A DNA stretch of 64,000 nucleotides. Source: an uncultured Thermoanaerobaculia bacterium. GTDB lineage: Bacteria > Acidobacteriota > Thermoanaerobaculia > Multivoradales > Multivoraceae. The stretch lies in the NCBI GenBank assembly GCA_951812325.1, contig OX638294.1:4254859-4318858 (forward strand), written 5' to 3'. Below, one piece after another: positions 1 through 9,817 of this stretch. The notes under the pieces were generated by a model. That model saw only the letters and a program-made list of their open reading frames with translations, did not search any database and was not told where the DNA came from. Made by a program: the position numbers and the translations under genes. The first letter of the stretch is position 1; every line of letters starts with the position of its first letter.

Positions 1-1908
<1,908 letters not shown>

Positions 1909-1913
1909 TCCTG

Positions 1914-3548
1914 GTGTTCGGACTCGCCTTCCGGTTTCCCGCCGGCCGCTATCACGCCACACCGTGGGGAAGAAACGTCAACGAAGCCGCCGTGGCTTGG
2001 CCACCGGAGCCTTGGCGAATCCTGAGGGCGCTTGTCGCATGCTACTGGCGCAAGGGTAGCAGGGAGCGCTGGAAAGAGGATGACCTGGCGCGGTTGATCG
2101 AATCTCTGGCCGATGACCTGCCAGTGTTTCGGCTTCCTGAGGGGGCCGTCCACGCTCATACGCGGCACTACATGCCGGTTCGCAAGGGGAGGTCCGAGTC
2201 GAGCAGCCTGGTCTTCGACGCATTTCTGCGTCTGCCTGACGGAGCGGAGGTGGAAGTCATCTGGCCGGGGGTGACGATCGATGGAGATCTGATGGGTCTG
2301 GCCGAGCATCTCGCCTCGGGTCTGGGGTATCTCGGACGGTCTGAGAGCTGGGTGGAATGTCGGGTGCTGAAGACCGTGGGTGGCGAGCCGAACTGTGGGC
2401 CGGCCGAGCTCGGCTTCGAGGGGGAGGCCTGCATGGTTCTCCTGCCCCGCTCCACCAGCTCCTATCAGGTAGAGCGGACACGCCTCGTCGAGCGCGAGGT
2501 TGCCCGAGCCCGGGAGTCGGCAGCGAAGCCGCTAACCGGACGAGCACTTCAAGAAAAGGTCGCCCGGTCCTTCCGTGCCAGGAGTGGCGTTGACACGCTC
2601 CCCGCCCACCTGCTGGACGCGCTCGGCCTGGAGACGGCTGACCTGCAGAATCGCAAGTGGGACCAGCCGCCCGCCGCATACGAGGCGGTCTACTGCCGTT
2701 CTCCGAACGTCAGTCCGGGTGTACTGCCCCGAGCTCGGGCGCGGTCCAGGAGAGCCGGTTCCAGGCGGGCGCTTCCTACAGTTGCCCGATACGTTCTGGC
2801 GGGCCGCCCACTTCCGCGGATCGAGGACGCCATCAAGATCGGCGAGATCATGCGGTCGGCCGCGATGTCCAGGTTCCGCTGGGGGACTGATGGCCGCAGC
2901 GGCAAGCGGGTACCAATGGCGCCATGGCAGATCTCAGGCCGGGACCAAACCGGCCGCCCGGTGCGCGATCCGGCGCATCCGCATGCGTATTGGCTGCCGG
3001 AGGACGCTGACGGCGACGGCTGGATTGATCACGTTACGGTCTTCATTGCCAGTGGCATGGATGAGGAGATTCAGGGAAGGCTGGAGAGCGTCTCCCGGAT
3101 CTGGCTGACCCCGAGAGGGGAGAGAGGCAAGCCGCGCGCCGCCGCCGAGCTCGACGAATGGCGACTCGCATTGGAGGGGTTCGCGCATCCGGAAGATCTC
3201 GAGGGGAGTTCATGCGTTTTCGCCGCGTCGCGGCGGTGGCGCAGCATCACCCCCTTCCTGGCTCCAGGCCATCTGAAGAAGGCTGGCTATCGGGGCGAAC
3301 TCTTGCGCTTGCTGGACCGGCGGGGAATCGAGACCGCGGGCGTCACCGTGAGGGAGGTGCCGGAGGTCAGCGTGGGAGGCACGCCACGGAGGGCGTTGCA
3401 CTTTCACCGGTTCCGAACACGCGGGCGGGGAGCGCAACGCGATTCGGCGGGGGCGCTGCTGGAAGTCGGGTTTCCGCGAGTCGTCCGGGGACCGTTGGCG
3501 CTGGGGTATGCCAGCCACTTCGGCCTCGGGATGTTCGGCGGGAGGTAG
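1914..3548 (+). CDS. csb2: Type I-G Cas5-Cas6 fusion protein Csb2 (GSU0054 family)
   Basis: A 544-residue Csb2 protein. In type I-G the N-terminal half is a Cas5-like RAMP that caps the 5' handle of crRNA and the C-terminal half is Cas6-like and processes pre-crRNA. The start is GTG at 1914, giving MFGLAFRFPAGRYHATPWG, a typical Csb2 opening with WPPEPWRILRAL following. The C-terminus ends with a Gly-rich RAMP loop (residues about 528-543, ALGYASHFGLGMFGG). A His-containing segment, LHFHRF, lies just upstream and is a candidate part of the Cas6 active site. The predicted substrate is the array at 5938-6549, whose repeat has a strong central hairpin. A gap of 141 bases separates csb2 from cas4-cas1. 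Confidence 0.9.
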   Translation: MFGLAFRFPAGRYHATPWGRNVNEAAVAWPPEPWRILRALVACYWRKGSRERWKEDDLARLIESLADDLPVFRLPEGAVHAHTRHYMPVRKGRSESSSLVFDAFLRLPDGAEVEVIWPGVTIDGDLMGLAEHLASGLGYLGRSESWVECRVLKTVGGEPNCGPAELGFEGEACMVLLPRSTSSYQVERTRLVEREVARARESAAKPLTGRALQEKVARSFRARSGVDTLPAHLLDALGLETADLQNRKWDQPPAAYEAVYCRSPNVSPGVLPRARARSRRAGSRRALPTVARYVLAGRPLPRIEDAIKIGEIMRSAAMSRFRWGTDGRSGKRVPMAPWQISGRDQTGRPVRDPAHPHAYWLPEDADGDGWIDHVTVFIASGMDEEIQGRLESVSRIWLTPRGERGKPRAAAELDEWRLALEGFAHPEDLEGSSCVFAASRRWRSITPFLAPGHLKKAGYRGELLRLLDRRGIETAGVTVREVPEVSVGGTPRRALHFHRFRTRGRGAQRDSAGALLEVGFPRVVRGPLALGYASHFGLGMFGGR

Positions 3549-3689
3549 GGAGATGAGGTCAAGAATTCCCTCAGGGGGTGTGGGAGTGGGCGGCGTTCAG
3601 ACCAGTCCGTGCCGGTGCGCCAGTCTCACGGTGGCGACCTCGCCGGGGCCGGAATGTGGGAGAACCAGGCTGAAGCGGTCTGAAGTGCG

Positions 3690-5405
3690 ATGTCTCGGGA
3701 ATCCCAGCTTCTCCTGAACCTGCCGCCGGCCAAGCCAGGGACCGGCGAGGAGCTGGTGCCGGTGCGGATGGTGAACGAGTGGGTCTACTGCCCCCGGCTT
3801 GCCTACCTCGAGTGGGTCGAAGGCGAGTGGGCGGAGAGCGGGGACACGGCGGAAGGGCGCCGTGCACACCGGCGGGTTGATGAAGGAGGTGGGCGGCTGG
3901 TCGCTCCGGAGGAAACCGAAGGCGAGATGTCGCGCGCCCGTGGCGTCACCATGTCGTCGCAGCGCTTGGGGATCATCGCCAAGATGGATGTGGTCGACTT
4001 GGAGGACGGCGTGGCGATGCCCGTTGACTTCAAGAAGGGGAAGCGCCCGCATGTGGCGGCAGGGGCTTACGAGCCGGAACGAGTTCAGGTATGCGCGCAG
4101 GCCATGATCCTGGAAGACAACGGCTACCGGGTGGAGCAGGGCGCTCTCTGGTTCGCGGGGTCTCGCGAACGGGTGCAGGTGGTGCTTGATGAACAACTCC
4201 GGGCAAGAACCCACGAGGCGGTTTCGGGACTGCGGTCCGCGGCCGCCGCCGGTCGCAGGCCGCCTCCACTTCAGGATAGCCCGAAGTGCCCCCGTTGTTC
4301 TCTCGCCGGAATCTGCCTCCCGGACGAAACGAATCTGTTTGATCGCGGAGGACCGCCTCGGCCGCTCAACCCGTCGGACGAGCCGGCTCGGCCGCTCCAT
4401 GTGCAGACGCCGCGGGCGAGGTTGCGGAAGAGCGGGGAGCGCCTGGTGGTGGATGTCGAAGGCGAGAAGACCGAGCTGCCTCTGATCGAGGTGTCGGACG
4501 TGGCGATCTACGGCCCCGCGTCGGTCACGACACCCGCTCTCCATGCGCTGATGCAGGCGGAGGTTCCCGTCTCGTGGTACACGAGCGGTGGCTGGTTCGT
4601 AGGCCACACGGTAGGAACGGGCCATCGGAACGTGGCGGTGCGCGAGGCGCAGTACAGGGCCGCCTTTGACGAGCGCCGGTCACTCGACCTCGCGCGGGGC
4701 CTGGTCCGAGCGAAAGTGAGGAATTCAAGGACCCTGCTGCGCCGGAACTGGCGGGCTGAGAGAGGAGAAGGACCGGAGAAGGACCGGGCCCTCGGGCGTC
4801 TGAGGAAAGTCGCAGTGGACTCTGAAGGCGCCGTCAACGTGCAGCAGTTGCTCGGATTCGAAGGGGAGGGAGCTGCGATCTACTTTCGGTGCTTCGAGAA
4901 GATGCTCGCGTCGTCGTCCGGACCCGAAGGGGGGAGGTTCGATTTCACCACCAGGAACCGGAGACCGCCGACAGATCCCGTGAATGCGATGCTCTCGTTT
5001 GGCTACGCTCTGTTGGCCCGCGTCTTCACGCACATTGTGTCCTCGGTCGGTCTCGACCCGTACTTCGGGTTCTACCACCGGCCGCGCCATGGCCGACCCG
5101 CATTGGCGCTGGATCTGATGGAGCCCTTTCGCCCGATCGTGGCGGACTCGACCGTCGTGCAGGTGATCAACAACGGTGAGGTGCGGCCCGGGCACTTCGT
5201 CCGCAACGGCAACGCATGCGCTTTGAACGCGCCGGGTCGCAGAGCGTTCATCGCGGCCTTCGAGCGGCGCCTGGAGCAGGTGACCACGCATCCCGTGTTC
5301 GGCTACAGGGTCACCATGAGGCGCCTGATCGAAGTTCAGGCTCGGCTACTGGCGCGGTTCCTCCAAGGCGAGATCCGGGAGTATCCTCACTACCTTCCGA
5401 GGTAG
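3690..5405 (+). CDS. cas4-cas1: Cas4-Cas1 fusion, spacer acquisition nuclease/integrase
   Basis: A 571-residue fusion. Residues about 20-215 are Cas4, a RecB-like nuclease that selects and trims PAM-proximal prespacers: Cys34 in VYCPR, Asp100, the PVDFKKGK motif (Asp113, Lys115 or 116) and a C-terminal cysteine cluster Cys200, Cys203, Cys209 that with Cys34 would bind a 4Fe-4S cluster. Residues about 235-571 are Cas1, the integrase: catalytic Glu in GFEGEGAAIYF (391 or 393), His463 in FYHRP and Asp475/Glu478 in LALDLMEPFRP. All key residues are present, so acquisition looks competent. Cas4-Cas1 fusions are a known hallmark of type I-G. The ATG at 3690 is the only sensible start; cas2 follows after six bases. 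Confidence 0.95.
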   Translation: MSRESQLLLNLPPAKPGTGEELVPVRMVNEWVYCPRLAYLEWVEGEWAESGDTAEGRRAHRRVDEGGGRLVAPEETEGEMSRARGVTMSSQRLGIIAKMDVVDLEDGVAMPVDFKKGKRPHVAAGAYEPERVQVCAQAMILEDNGYRVEQGALWFAGSRERVQVVLDEQLRARTHEAVSGLRSAAAAGRRPPPLQDSPKCPRCSLAGICLPDETNLFDRGGPPRPLNPSDEPARPLHVQTPRARLRKSGERLVVDVEGEKTELPLIEVSDVAIYGPASVTTPALHALMQAEVPVSWYTSGGWFVGHTVGTGHRNVAVREAQYRAAFDERRSLDLARGLVRAKVRNSRTLLRRNWRAERGEGPEKDRALGRLRKVAVDSEGAVNVQQLLGFEGEGAAIYFRCFEKMLASSSGPEGGRFDFTTRNRRPPTDPVNAMLSFGYALLARVFTHIVSSVGLDPYFGFYHRPRHGRPALALDLMEPFRPIVADSTVVQVINNGEVRPGHFVRNGNACALNAPGRRAFIAAFERRLEQVTTHPVFGYRVTMRRLIEVQARLLARFLQGEIREYPHYLPR

Positions 5406-5411
5406 GGATCG

Positions 5412-5705
5412 ATGGCCAGGGAACGGCTCTACGTCGTCACCTACGACATCGCCGACCCGAAGCGATGGCGGCGGATTTTCAAGGTGATGAAAGGTTATGG
5501 ACGGTGGTTGCAGCTCTCGGTGTTCCAATGTCGATTGACCGCCAGGCGCCGGGCGGAAATGACGGCACGGATCGACGCCCTGATCCGGCCGACAGAGGAC
5601 CACGTTCTGATCCTCGACCTGGGACCTGCCGAGAAAGTCGATCTTCGGGTCGAGAGCCTCGGCAAGTCGTACGAGAAACCTGAGAGAGTTGCTACGATAG
5701 TGTGA
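5412..5705 (+). CDS. cas2: CRISPR-associated endonuclease-fold protein Cas2
   Basis: A 97-residue Cas2, the dimer that bridges two Cas1 dimers in the spacer-integration complex. The N-terminal strand YVVTYDIADPKRWRRIF carries the conserved Asp12-type residue after the first beta strand, and the pattern GRWLQLSVFQCRL matches the second helix and strand of Cas2. It lies six bases after cas4-cas1, with an AGGTAGGG purine stretch before the ATG, so it is co-transcribed. It is the last cas gene before the leader and array. Confidence 0.95.
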   Translation: MARERLYVVTYDIADPKRWRRIFKVMKGYGRWLQLSVFQCRLTARRRAEMTARIDALIRPTEDHVLILDLGPAEKVDLRVESLGKSYEKPERVATIV

Positions 5706-5937
5706 ATCTTGGAACCGGAGGGTAGCGCGTTCTTGAACTGCCGTAGACGCGCGAGCGCTCCAGTACATGGAAGGAGCCGTGCAGGTCTCGAATTCAGACA
5801 GGTCATTGACAACAAAAGACTTGGAGCAACGCGTCCGCAGGCGCCTGCCGCGACGGACGATCGGTGTCAAGTACGTCGCGGCAGCGCTCGCAGATGCCGG
5901 ATCTAGACTAGCGGGATCAGTCGGTTACGGCGATCCT
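5706..5937 (+). promoter_or_regulatory. CRISPR leader between cas2 and first repeat
   Basis: A 232-base non-coding stretch between the cas2 stop and the first repeat. The array decays at its far end (last repeat 6514-6549), so new spacers should enter here. A TTGACA box sits at 5806-5811 and a TAGACT (TANNNT) box at 5904-5909, which would start a pre-crRNA about 20 bases before repeat 1. The two boxes are too far apart to form one promoter. Assignment as leader is firm from position; the promoter boxes are tentative. Confidence 0.7.
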
Positions 5938-6549
5938 CTTTCCGGGGCCACCATGCCCCGGCCTCATTGAAGCTCGAAACGGGCGTTCCAGGCGACGTAC
6001 TGAACGCCTTTCCGGGGCCACCATGCCCCGGCCTCATTGAAGCGTCGAAAGCATTGGCCCGGTAGCAACATGCCCTTCGCAACTTTCCGGGGCCACCATG
6101 CCCCGGCCTCATTGAAGCGTCGCGTGGATCCGCCCGTGGATCGCCAAGGGCGACTTTCCGGGGCCACCATGCCCCGGCCTCATTGAAGCTATCCGCGATC
6201 GCGATCGCCGCTACGAGTTTTCGGACTTTCCGGGGCCACCATGCCCCGGCCTCATTGAAGCCAAGCATTGCGGCACGGTGTTCTGCACGAAGCGCTGCTT
6301 TCCGGGGCCACCATGCCCCGGCCTCATTGAAGCGTCGCCGGCGAGACGATCACGCACACCAGCCTCAACTTTCCGGGGCCACCATGCCCCGGCCTCATTG
6401 AAGCATCGGCTGCCTCGAACTCGCGGATCAAGTTGCCCTCTTTCCGGGGCCACCATGCCCCGGCCTCATTGAAGCGTCCAGACCGCCTACCGGCGCGCCG
6501 CCGTTCCCGTTCACTTTCCGGGGCCACCATGTCCCGGCCTCATTGACGC
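5938..6549 (+). CRISPR. CRISPR array, 9 repeats of 36 bp and 8 spacers of 34-39 bp
   Basis: Repeats start at 5938, 6008, 6083, 6154, 6226, 6298, 6369, 6440 and 6514; each is 36 bases and eight are identical. The repeat begins CTTTCCGG and ends CTCATTGAAGC. It contains a perfect 7-bp inverted repeat, CCGGGGC and GCCCCGG, around the six-base loop CACCAT, a good hairpin for Cas6-type processing and leaving an ATTGAAGC-type 5' handle. Spacer lengths in order are 34, 39, 35, 36, 36, 35, 35 and 38. The last repeat differs at two positions: a C-to-T in the second hairpin arm and GACGC instead of GAAGC at the end. This marks it as the oldest, leader-distal repeat. No spacer has an obvious match inside this window. 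Confidence 0.98.
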
Positions 6550-6720
6550 GATGCCACGGTGCGGAACGACCAGTGTTGGCAACGCTCGGAAACTGAGCCA
6601 CCTCGGCCGTGTTCGAATGTACGCGAGTCTTCGCTCTCAGGGTGTCCTTGAAGCACGCCAGAGGATGGGTGCCGGGGTGGTTGACGCCAAGCCTTCGGGG
6701 CATGACCGTCCATGCGCACG

Positions 6721-6749
6721 GATGGTATATCCTGATGCTGTATACCATC
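6721..6749 (+). promoter_or_regulatory. Perfect palindromic operator upstream of vapBC
   Basis: GATGGTATA (6721-6729) and TATACCATC (6741-6749) form a perfect 9-bp inverted repeat with 11 bases between the arms. It ends 14 bases before the vapB ATG, and the TATA-containing arms could overlap the -10 region. VapB antitoxins of the AbrB type, alone or with VapC, usually bind such palindromes to repress their own operon, so this is the likely autoregulatory site. Confidence 0.75.
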
Positions 6750-6763
6750 CGAGGAGGTTCCCC

Positions 6764-7012
6764 ATGTCCAAGACTGCCAAGCTGTTCTGGTCCGGCCGGT
6801 CTCAGGCGGTGCGACTGCCGAAGGAATTCCGGATGCTGGGCGACGAGGTGCGCATCCGCAAGCGCGGGGCATCGGTCATCCTCGAGCCCATCGCTTCGGA
6901 CTGGGCATGGCTTGACGAGATCGCGGGCGGGTTCTCGGACGACTTCTTCGCCGAAGGCAGATGCCAGCCTGAGATGCCGTCGCGGCCGGCGTCGGACGAC
7001 ATGTTCGACTGA
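6764..7012 (+). CDS. vapB: VapB antitoxin, AbrB/SpoVT fold
   Basis: An 82-residue antitoxin. The N-terminal half (residues 1-45) is an AbrB-type DNA-binding domain with the typical FWSGRSQAVRLPKEFR and GDEVRIRKRG segments and ends in VILEP. The C-terminal half (Trp-rich, then DDFF and an acidic DDMFD end) would wrap around the toxin. Start is ATG 6764, with GAGGAGG at 6751-6757. Longer in-frame extensions upstream would run through the operator palindrome and are not used. The stop overlaps the vapC start as TGATG. The operon lies 215 bases beyond the CRISPR array. Confidence 0.92.
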   Translation: MSKTAKLFWSGRSQAVRLPKEFRMLGDEVRIRKRGASVILEPIASDWAWLDEIAGGFSDDFFAEGRCQPEMPSRPASDDMFD

Positions 7013-7419
7013 TGCGCTATCTCCTGGACACGAACATCTGCATCGCTCTGCTCAACGGGTCATCGCCAGCGGCCCGCGAGCGGCTGGGTCGCTGCGAGAC
7101 CGGTGAGGTCGGTGTGCCGGCGCCGGCGGCGTACGAGTTGTACTACGGCGCATTCAAGAGTCGCCGAAGCCGACAGAACCTCGCCTTGCTCGACAGGGCC
7201 GGATTCGAGGTTCTGGCCTTCGACCTGGAGGATGCTCGAGTAGCCGGAAGAGTTCGAAGCGACCTGGAGGCAGTCGGGCAGACCATCGGGCCGTACGACC
7301 TGCTGATAGCCGGCCAGGCGTTGGCCCGCGGACTCGTGCTCGTGACCGCCAAGCGGCGCGAGTTCGAGCGTGTCGCGGGCCTGACTTGCGAAGACTGGAC
7401 CAGATCCGACCGGAATTGA
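7012..7419 (+). CDS. vapC: VapC toxin, PIN-domain ribonuclease
   Basis: A 135-residue PIN-domain protein expected to cleave tRNA or rRNA when free of VapB. Acidic metal-binding residues are visible: Asp6 in LLDTNIC, Glu42 in YELYYGA and Asp96 in GPYDLLIAG. The last motif reads VTAKRREF, so the common TNN/TDN element is altered while Glu118 is kept. Translation is coupled to vapB through a one-base overlap. The pair could stabilise the locus next to CRISPR or act on its own. Confidence 0.93.
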   Translation: MRYLLDTNICIALLNGSSPAARERLGRCETGEVGVPAPAAYELYYGAFKSRRSRQNLALLDRAGFEVLAFDLEDARVAGRVRSDLEAVGQTIGPYDLLIAGQALARGLVLVTAKRREFERVAGLTCEDWTRSDRN

Positions 7420-7488
7420 GTGAGAACGGTACGAACCGTCTCGCTCGACCGGTTCGTCAAGGCGAAGAGCCTGTTCGGGAACGTGTTG

Positions 7489-8058
7489 CTACGCCCCCGC
7501 GCCGGCCTCGAGTCCGGTCACGTCGTAGGACATGAGGATCAGGTCGTGGGTGGCGTCCCTGGGGTCGATCACCCAATCCGCGAGCAGCGCTTCGATCGAG
7601 AAGCCCAGCTTGTGGAACATCTGGCGGGCGCCGCGCTGCTCGCGGGCCATCTGGGCGACGATCTTGGTCAGCCCGATCTGCTGGGCGAGCTGGAAGACGT
7701 CGTGCGCCAGGTGGCCGCCGAGACCGACCTGCCTGACCTCCGGCAGCACCATGATGCGAATCTCGCCGAGGTGCCGCATCCAGGACGATTCGCGGCGGTT
7801 CAGGCTGCCGTAGCCCACGAGTCGGCCGTCGAGGTGTGCGACGACGCCGATCCGCAGGCCTGCGGTCACGTCGTCCAGCCAATGGTCGACGACCTTCGGA
7901 TCGGTCAGGTCGACCCGCAGGAATCTGAGATCTTCTTCAGGCAGGGCGCGTGCGAAGGACAGCATTTCATCGTGGTCACCCTGCCCCAGGAGCCCGAACT
8001 CGAAGCGCTTGCCCTTCAGGTGGACCGTGCGCGGGTACTCGTTGGCCACGTCGTTCAC
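7489..8058 (-). CDS. GNAT family N-acetyltransferase
   Basis: A 189-residue GNAT protein. The acetyl-CoA-binding motif appears as VLPEVRQVGLGGHLAHDVFQLA (written here only in outline: a beta strand, then the Gln/Arg-x-x-Gly-x-Gly/Ala turn near residues 110-117). It contains substrate-side strands YGSLNRRESSW and a C-terminal SYDVTGLE strand. It is the last gene of the lipid operon and overlaps the phasin-like gene by four bases (ATGA). The substrate is unknown; its position suggests acylation or acetylation linked to storage lipid or granule metabolism, which is inference only. Confidence 0.8.
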   Translation of the reverse strand: MNDVANEYPRTVHLKGKRFEFGLLGQGDHDEMLSFARALPEEDLRFLRVDLTDPKVVDHWLDDVTAGLRIGVVAHLDGRLVGYGSLNRRESSWMRHLGEIRIMVLPEVRQVGLGGHLAHDVFQLAQQIGLTKIVAQMAREQRGARQMFHKLGFSIEALLADWVIDPRDATHDLILMSYDVTGLEAGAGA

Positions 8059-8396
8059 TCGGCTGTCTCCGTTTCGGGCTCGGGATCCTCGGCCGGCGAG
8101 CCGTCGGGATCCTCGGCGAGCCGGTCCAGATAGTTGGTTGCGGTGGCGAAGGAACTGTCCACCGTGTCCTTGAACTGCCGTTGACCCTCCTCGGCCGTGT
8201 CGCGCCAGGTCTGCATCAGGGCGCGGGCTTCGTCAGGCAGGTTCGGGACCTGGCCGATCATGCGATCGGCGAGTTCGAGTTGCCGCTCCTGCAGCGCGAC
8301 GATCGCGTTGTAGCCGTTCTCGAACGCCGCCTTCTGAAACTCGAGCACCTGTTTCTGATAGTCGAGAAGCTGCTTGGGGATTGTGGGTCGGTTCAT
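8055..8396 (-). CDS. Phasin-like granule-associated coiled-coil protein
   Basis: A 113-residue protein, almost entirely amphipathic helix (residues 5-95, with LDYQKQVLEFQKAAFENGYN and repeated Ala/Gln/Glu heptads), ending in an acidic Pro/Asp/Glu tail. Size, composition and the opening pattern resemble phasins (PhaP-type) that coat polyhydroxyalkanoate or neutral-lipid inclusions. It overlaps both neighbours by four bases, between a WS/DGAT homologue and a GNAT, so a granule-coat role for wax ester or triacylglycerol bodies is plausible. No PHA synthase gene is present in the window. The family call is from appearance, not from a signature motif. Confidence 0.55.
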   Translation of the reverse strand: MNRPTIPKQLLDYQKQVLEFQKAAFENGYNAIVALQERQLELADRMIGQVPNLPDEARALMQTWRDTAEEGQRQFKDTVDSSFATATNYLDRLAEDPDGSPAEDPEPETETAE

Positions 8397-9817
8397 CCGG
8401 AGGTCTCCAGGGTCTGATCTGCATGCGTTGACGGCGGGAACGGTGCGTCGCGGACCGGCGGGCGCGGGGCGCTTCCGGCCGCTTCGCGGAGCTCGTCGAG
8501 TGATTCGGCGAGCAGATCCGGCAGCATCGCGCAGTCCGGACAGGCTCGTTCGTTCACCGTGATGCCGACGTGCAGCAGTTGGTTGTATGCGAAGAAGGCG
8601 CAGGAGAGGCCCTGGCCGAGGCTGATCGGCCAGGACGGGGTGTAGCCGACGAGCGGTCGGCCGGCCAGGAATCTGGGGATTTGGGGACCGGTCGCGTTGG
8701 CCACGGTGAGGTGGAAGGGCGCCCGGACTCTCGACGTCATGGCGCTGACGAAGGCCGCCAGCGGACCGGCGATCCGCTGGACGCGCACCATGCCCGCCAG
8801 AATCTCCGGGACGCGCGCCGCACGCAGCAGGCGGGTGAGCTGGTGAACGGCACGCAATCGATGGGCGGCGCCCACGCCCAACGGAACCTCGACCGGGAGC
8901 AGGCTGCGGCGCCTGCGACCGCTCTCCGCGAGGTCGGCCGCCACGGCGATCTTCAGGCTTCGGCCGGCGGTCGAAATGCCCCTGGCGGCCAGGTAGCGAT
9001 CAAGCGCGCCCCCGACCACGGCCAGAACGACATCCGGGAGCGCTCCGCCCAACTGGCTGCGGATCGTGCGGATGTCGGCCCAGGAGAGTTCGCAGCGAAT
9101 CAGGCGCCGCCGGCCCGCCACGGACCGGTTGAATGGCAGAGGCAGGGGCGGCAGCGCGGCGTCGGGCATCACTTCGTTCAGGGTCAACAGCGCGGTACGT
9201 GTTTCCTCGGACGCGAGCTGCATTGCGCCTTCAACCAGATCCTGCCCGGCCCCGGTCCAATTCTCGACCCACTCGGCAATTCTCCTGCCCGAGTCGGCCG
9301 GGGACCGGAACGGATTGCACCGGCCCCTGCCGTTCGCGGCCGCTGCCGGCGGGCTCTCGTCCGCACCCCTTGCGCTGCTGTCGCACAGGACTTCGAACAG
9401 ATCGTTCGTGCCCAGACCGTCCGCCGCGGCGAGATGCGTCTTGAGGAGCAGCGCGTCTCCGCCTTCATGGTACGCGGGCAGAAGGTGAGCCTCCCAGAGC
9501 GGCCGCTTCGGATCGAGAGGCTTTCCAAGAGCGGCGTCGAGCGCGGAGGCGGGATCCGTCCCGGCGGCGACATGGACGTGCTGTTCCGGCTCGAAGGGCG
9601 CCGGGCGCCACCGCGGGGGGGCGCCCAGGAACGATGTCTCCACCCGGAGCCGGAACCGCGGCAGCCTGCGAAGACGCTGGACCAGTTGCAAGGCGTCCGC
9701 GGGTTCGATTCCGCCCTCGATTCGGGCCAGACCGGCGAGGTGCAGTCCGGGACTCTGACGCTCGAGGTTCCAGAGGAACGCGCGGTCGGCCGCCAGTGGC
9801 TCGTTGGCGGTCGTCAT
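8393..9817 (-). CDS. WS/DGAT-family acyltransferase homologue lacking catalytic motifs
   Basis: A 474-residue protein of the bifunctional wax ester synthase/diacylglycerol acyltransferase fold, recognised by the PLWEAHLL segment, the VGYTP strand and the final acyltransferase-like LPDLLAESLDELREAAG helix. The active-site HHxxxDG motif reads His128-Leu129-Ala-Ala-Ala-Asp133-Gly134, so the second, catalytic His is missing. The downstream conserved Asn-Asp motif is Pro261-Asp262. Both losses suggest a non-catalytic or re-purposed partner of the intact WS/DGAT encoded at 10635-12200. It is coupled by ATGA overlaps to the hydrolase before it and the phasin-like gene after it. Confidence 0.85.
   Translation of the reverse strand: MTTANEPLAADRAFLWNLERQSPGLHLAGLARIEGGIEPADALQLVQRLRRLPRFRLRVETSFLGAPPRWRPAPFEPEQHVHVAAGTDPASALDAALGKPLDPKRPLWEAHLLPAYHEGGDALLLKTHLAAADGLGTNDLFEVLCDSSARGADESPPAAAANGRGRCNPFRSPADSGRRIAEWVENWTGAGQDLVEGAMQLASEETRTALLTLNEVMPDAALPPLPLPFNRSVAGRRRLIRCELSWADIRTIRSQLGGALPDVVLAVVGGALDRYLAARGISTAGRSLKIAVAADLAESGRRRRSLLPVEVPLGVGAAHRLRAVHQLTRLLRAARVPEILAGMVRVQRIAGPLAAFVSAMTSRVRAPFHLTVANATGPQIPRFLAGRPLVGYTPSWPISLGQGLSCAFFAYNQLLHVGITVNERACPDCAMLPDLLAESLDELREAAGSAPRPPVRDAPFPPSTHADQTLETSG

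Noticed and set aside
5903..6530. Repeated small frames reading GAWWPRK through the CRISPR array
   Set aside because: They are translations of the CRISPR repeat itself, not genes.
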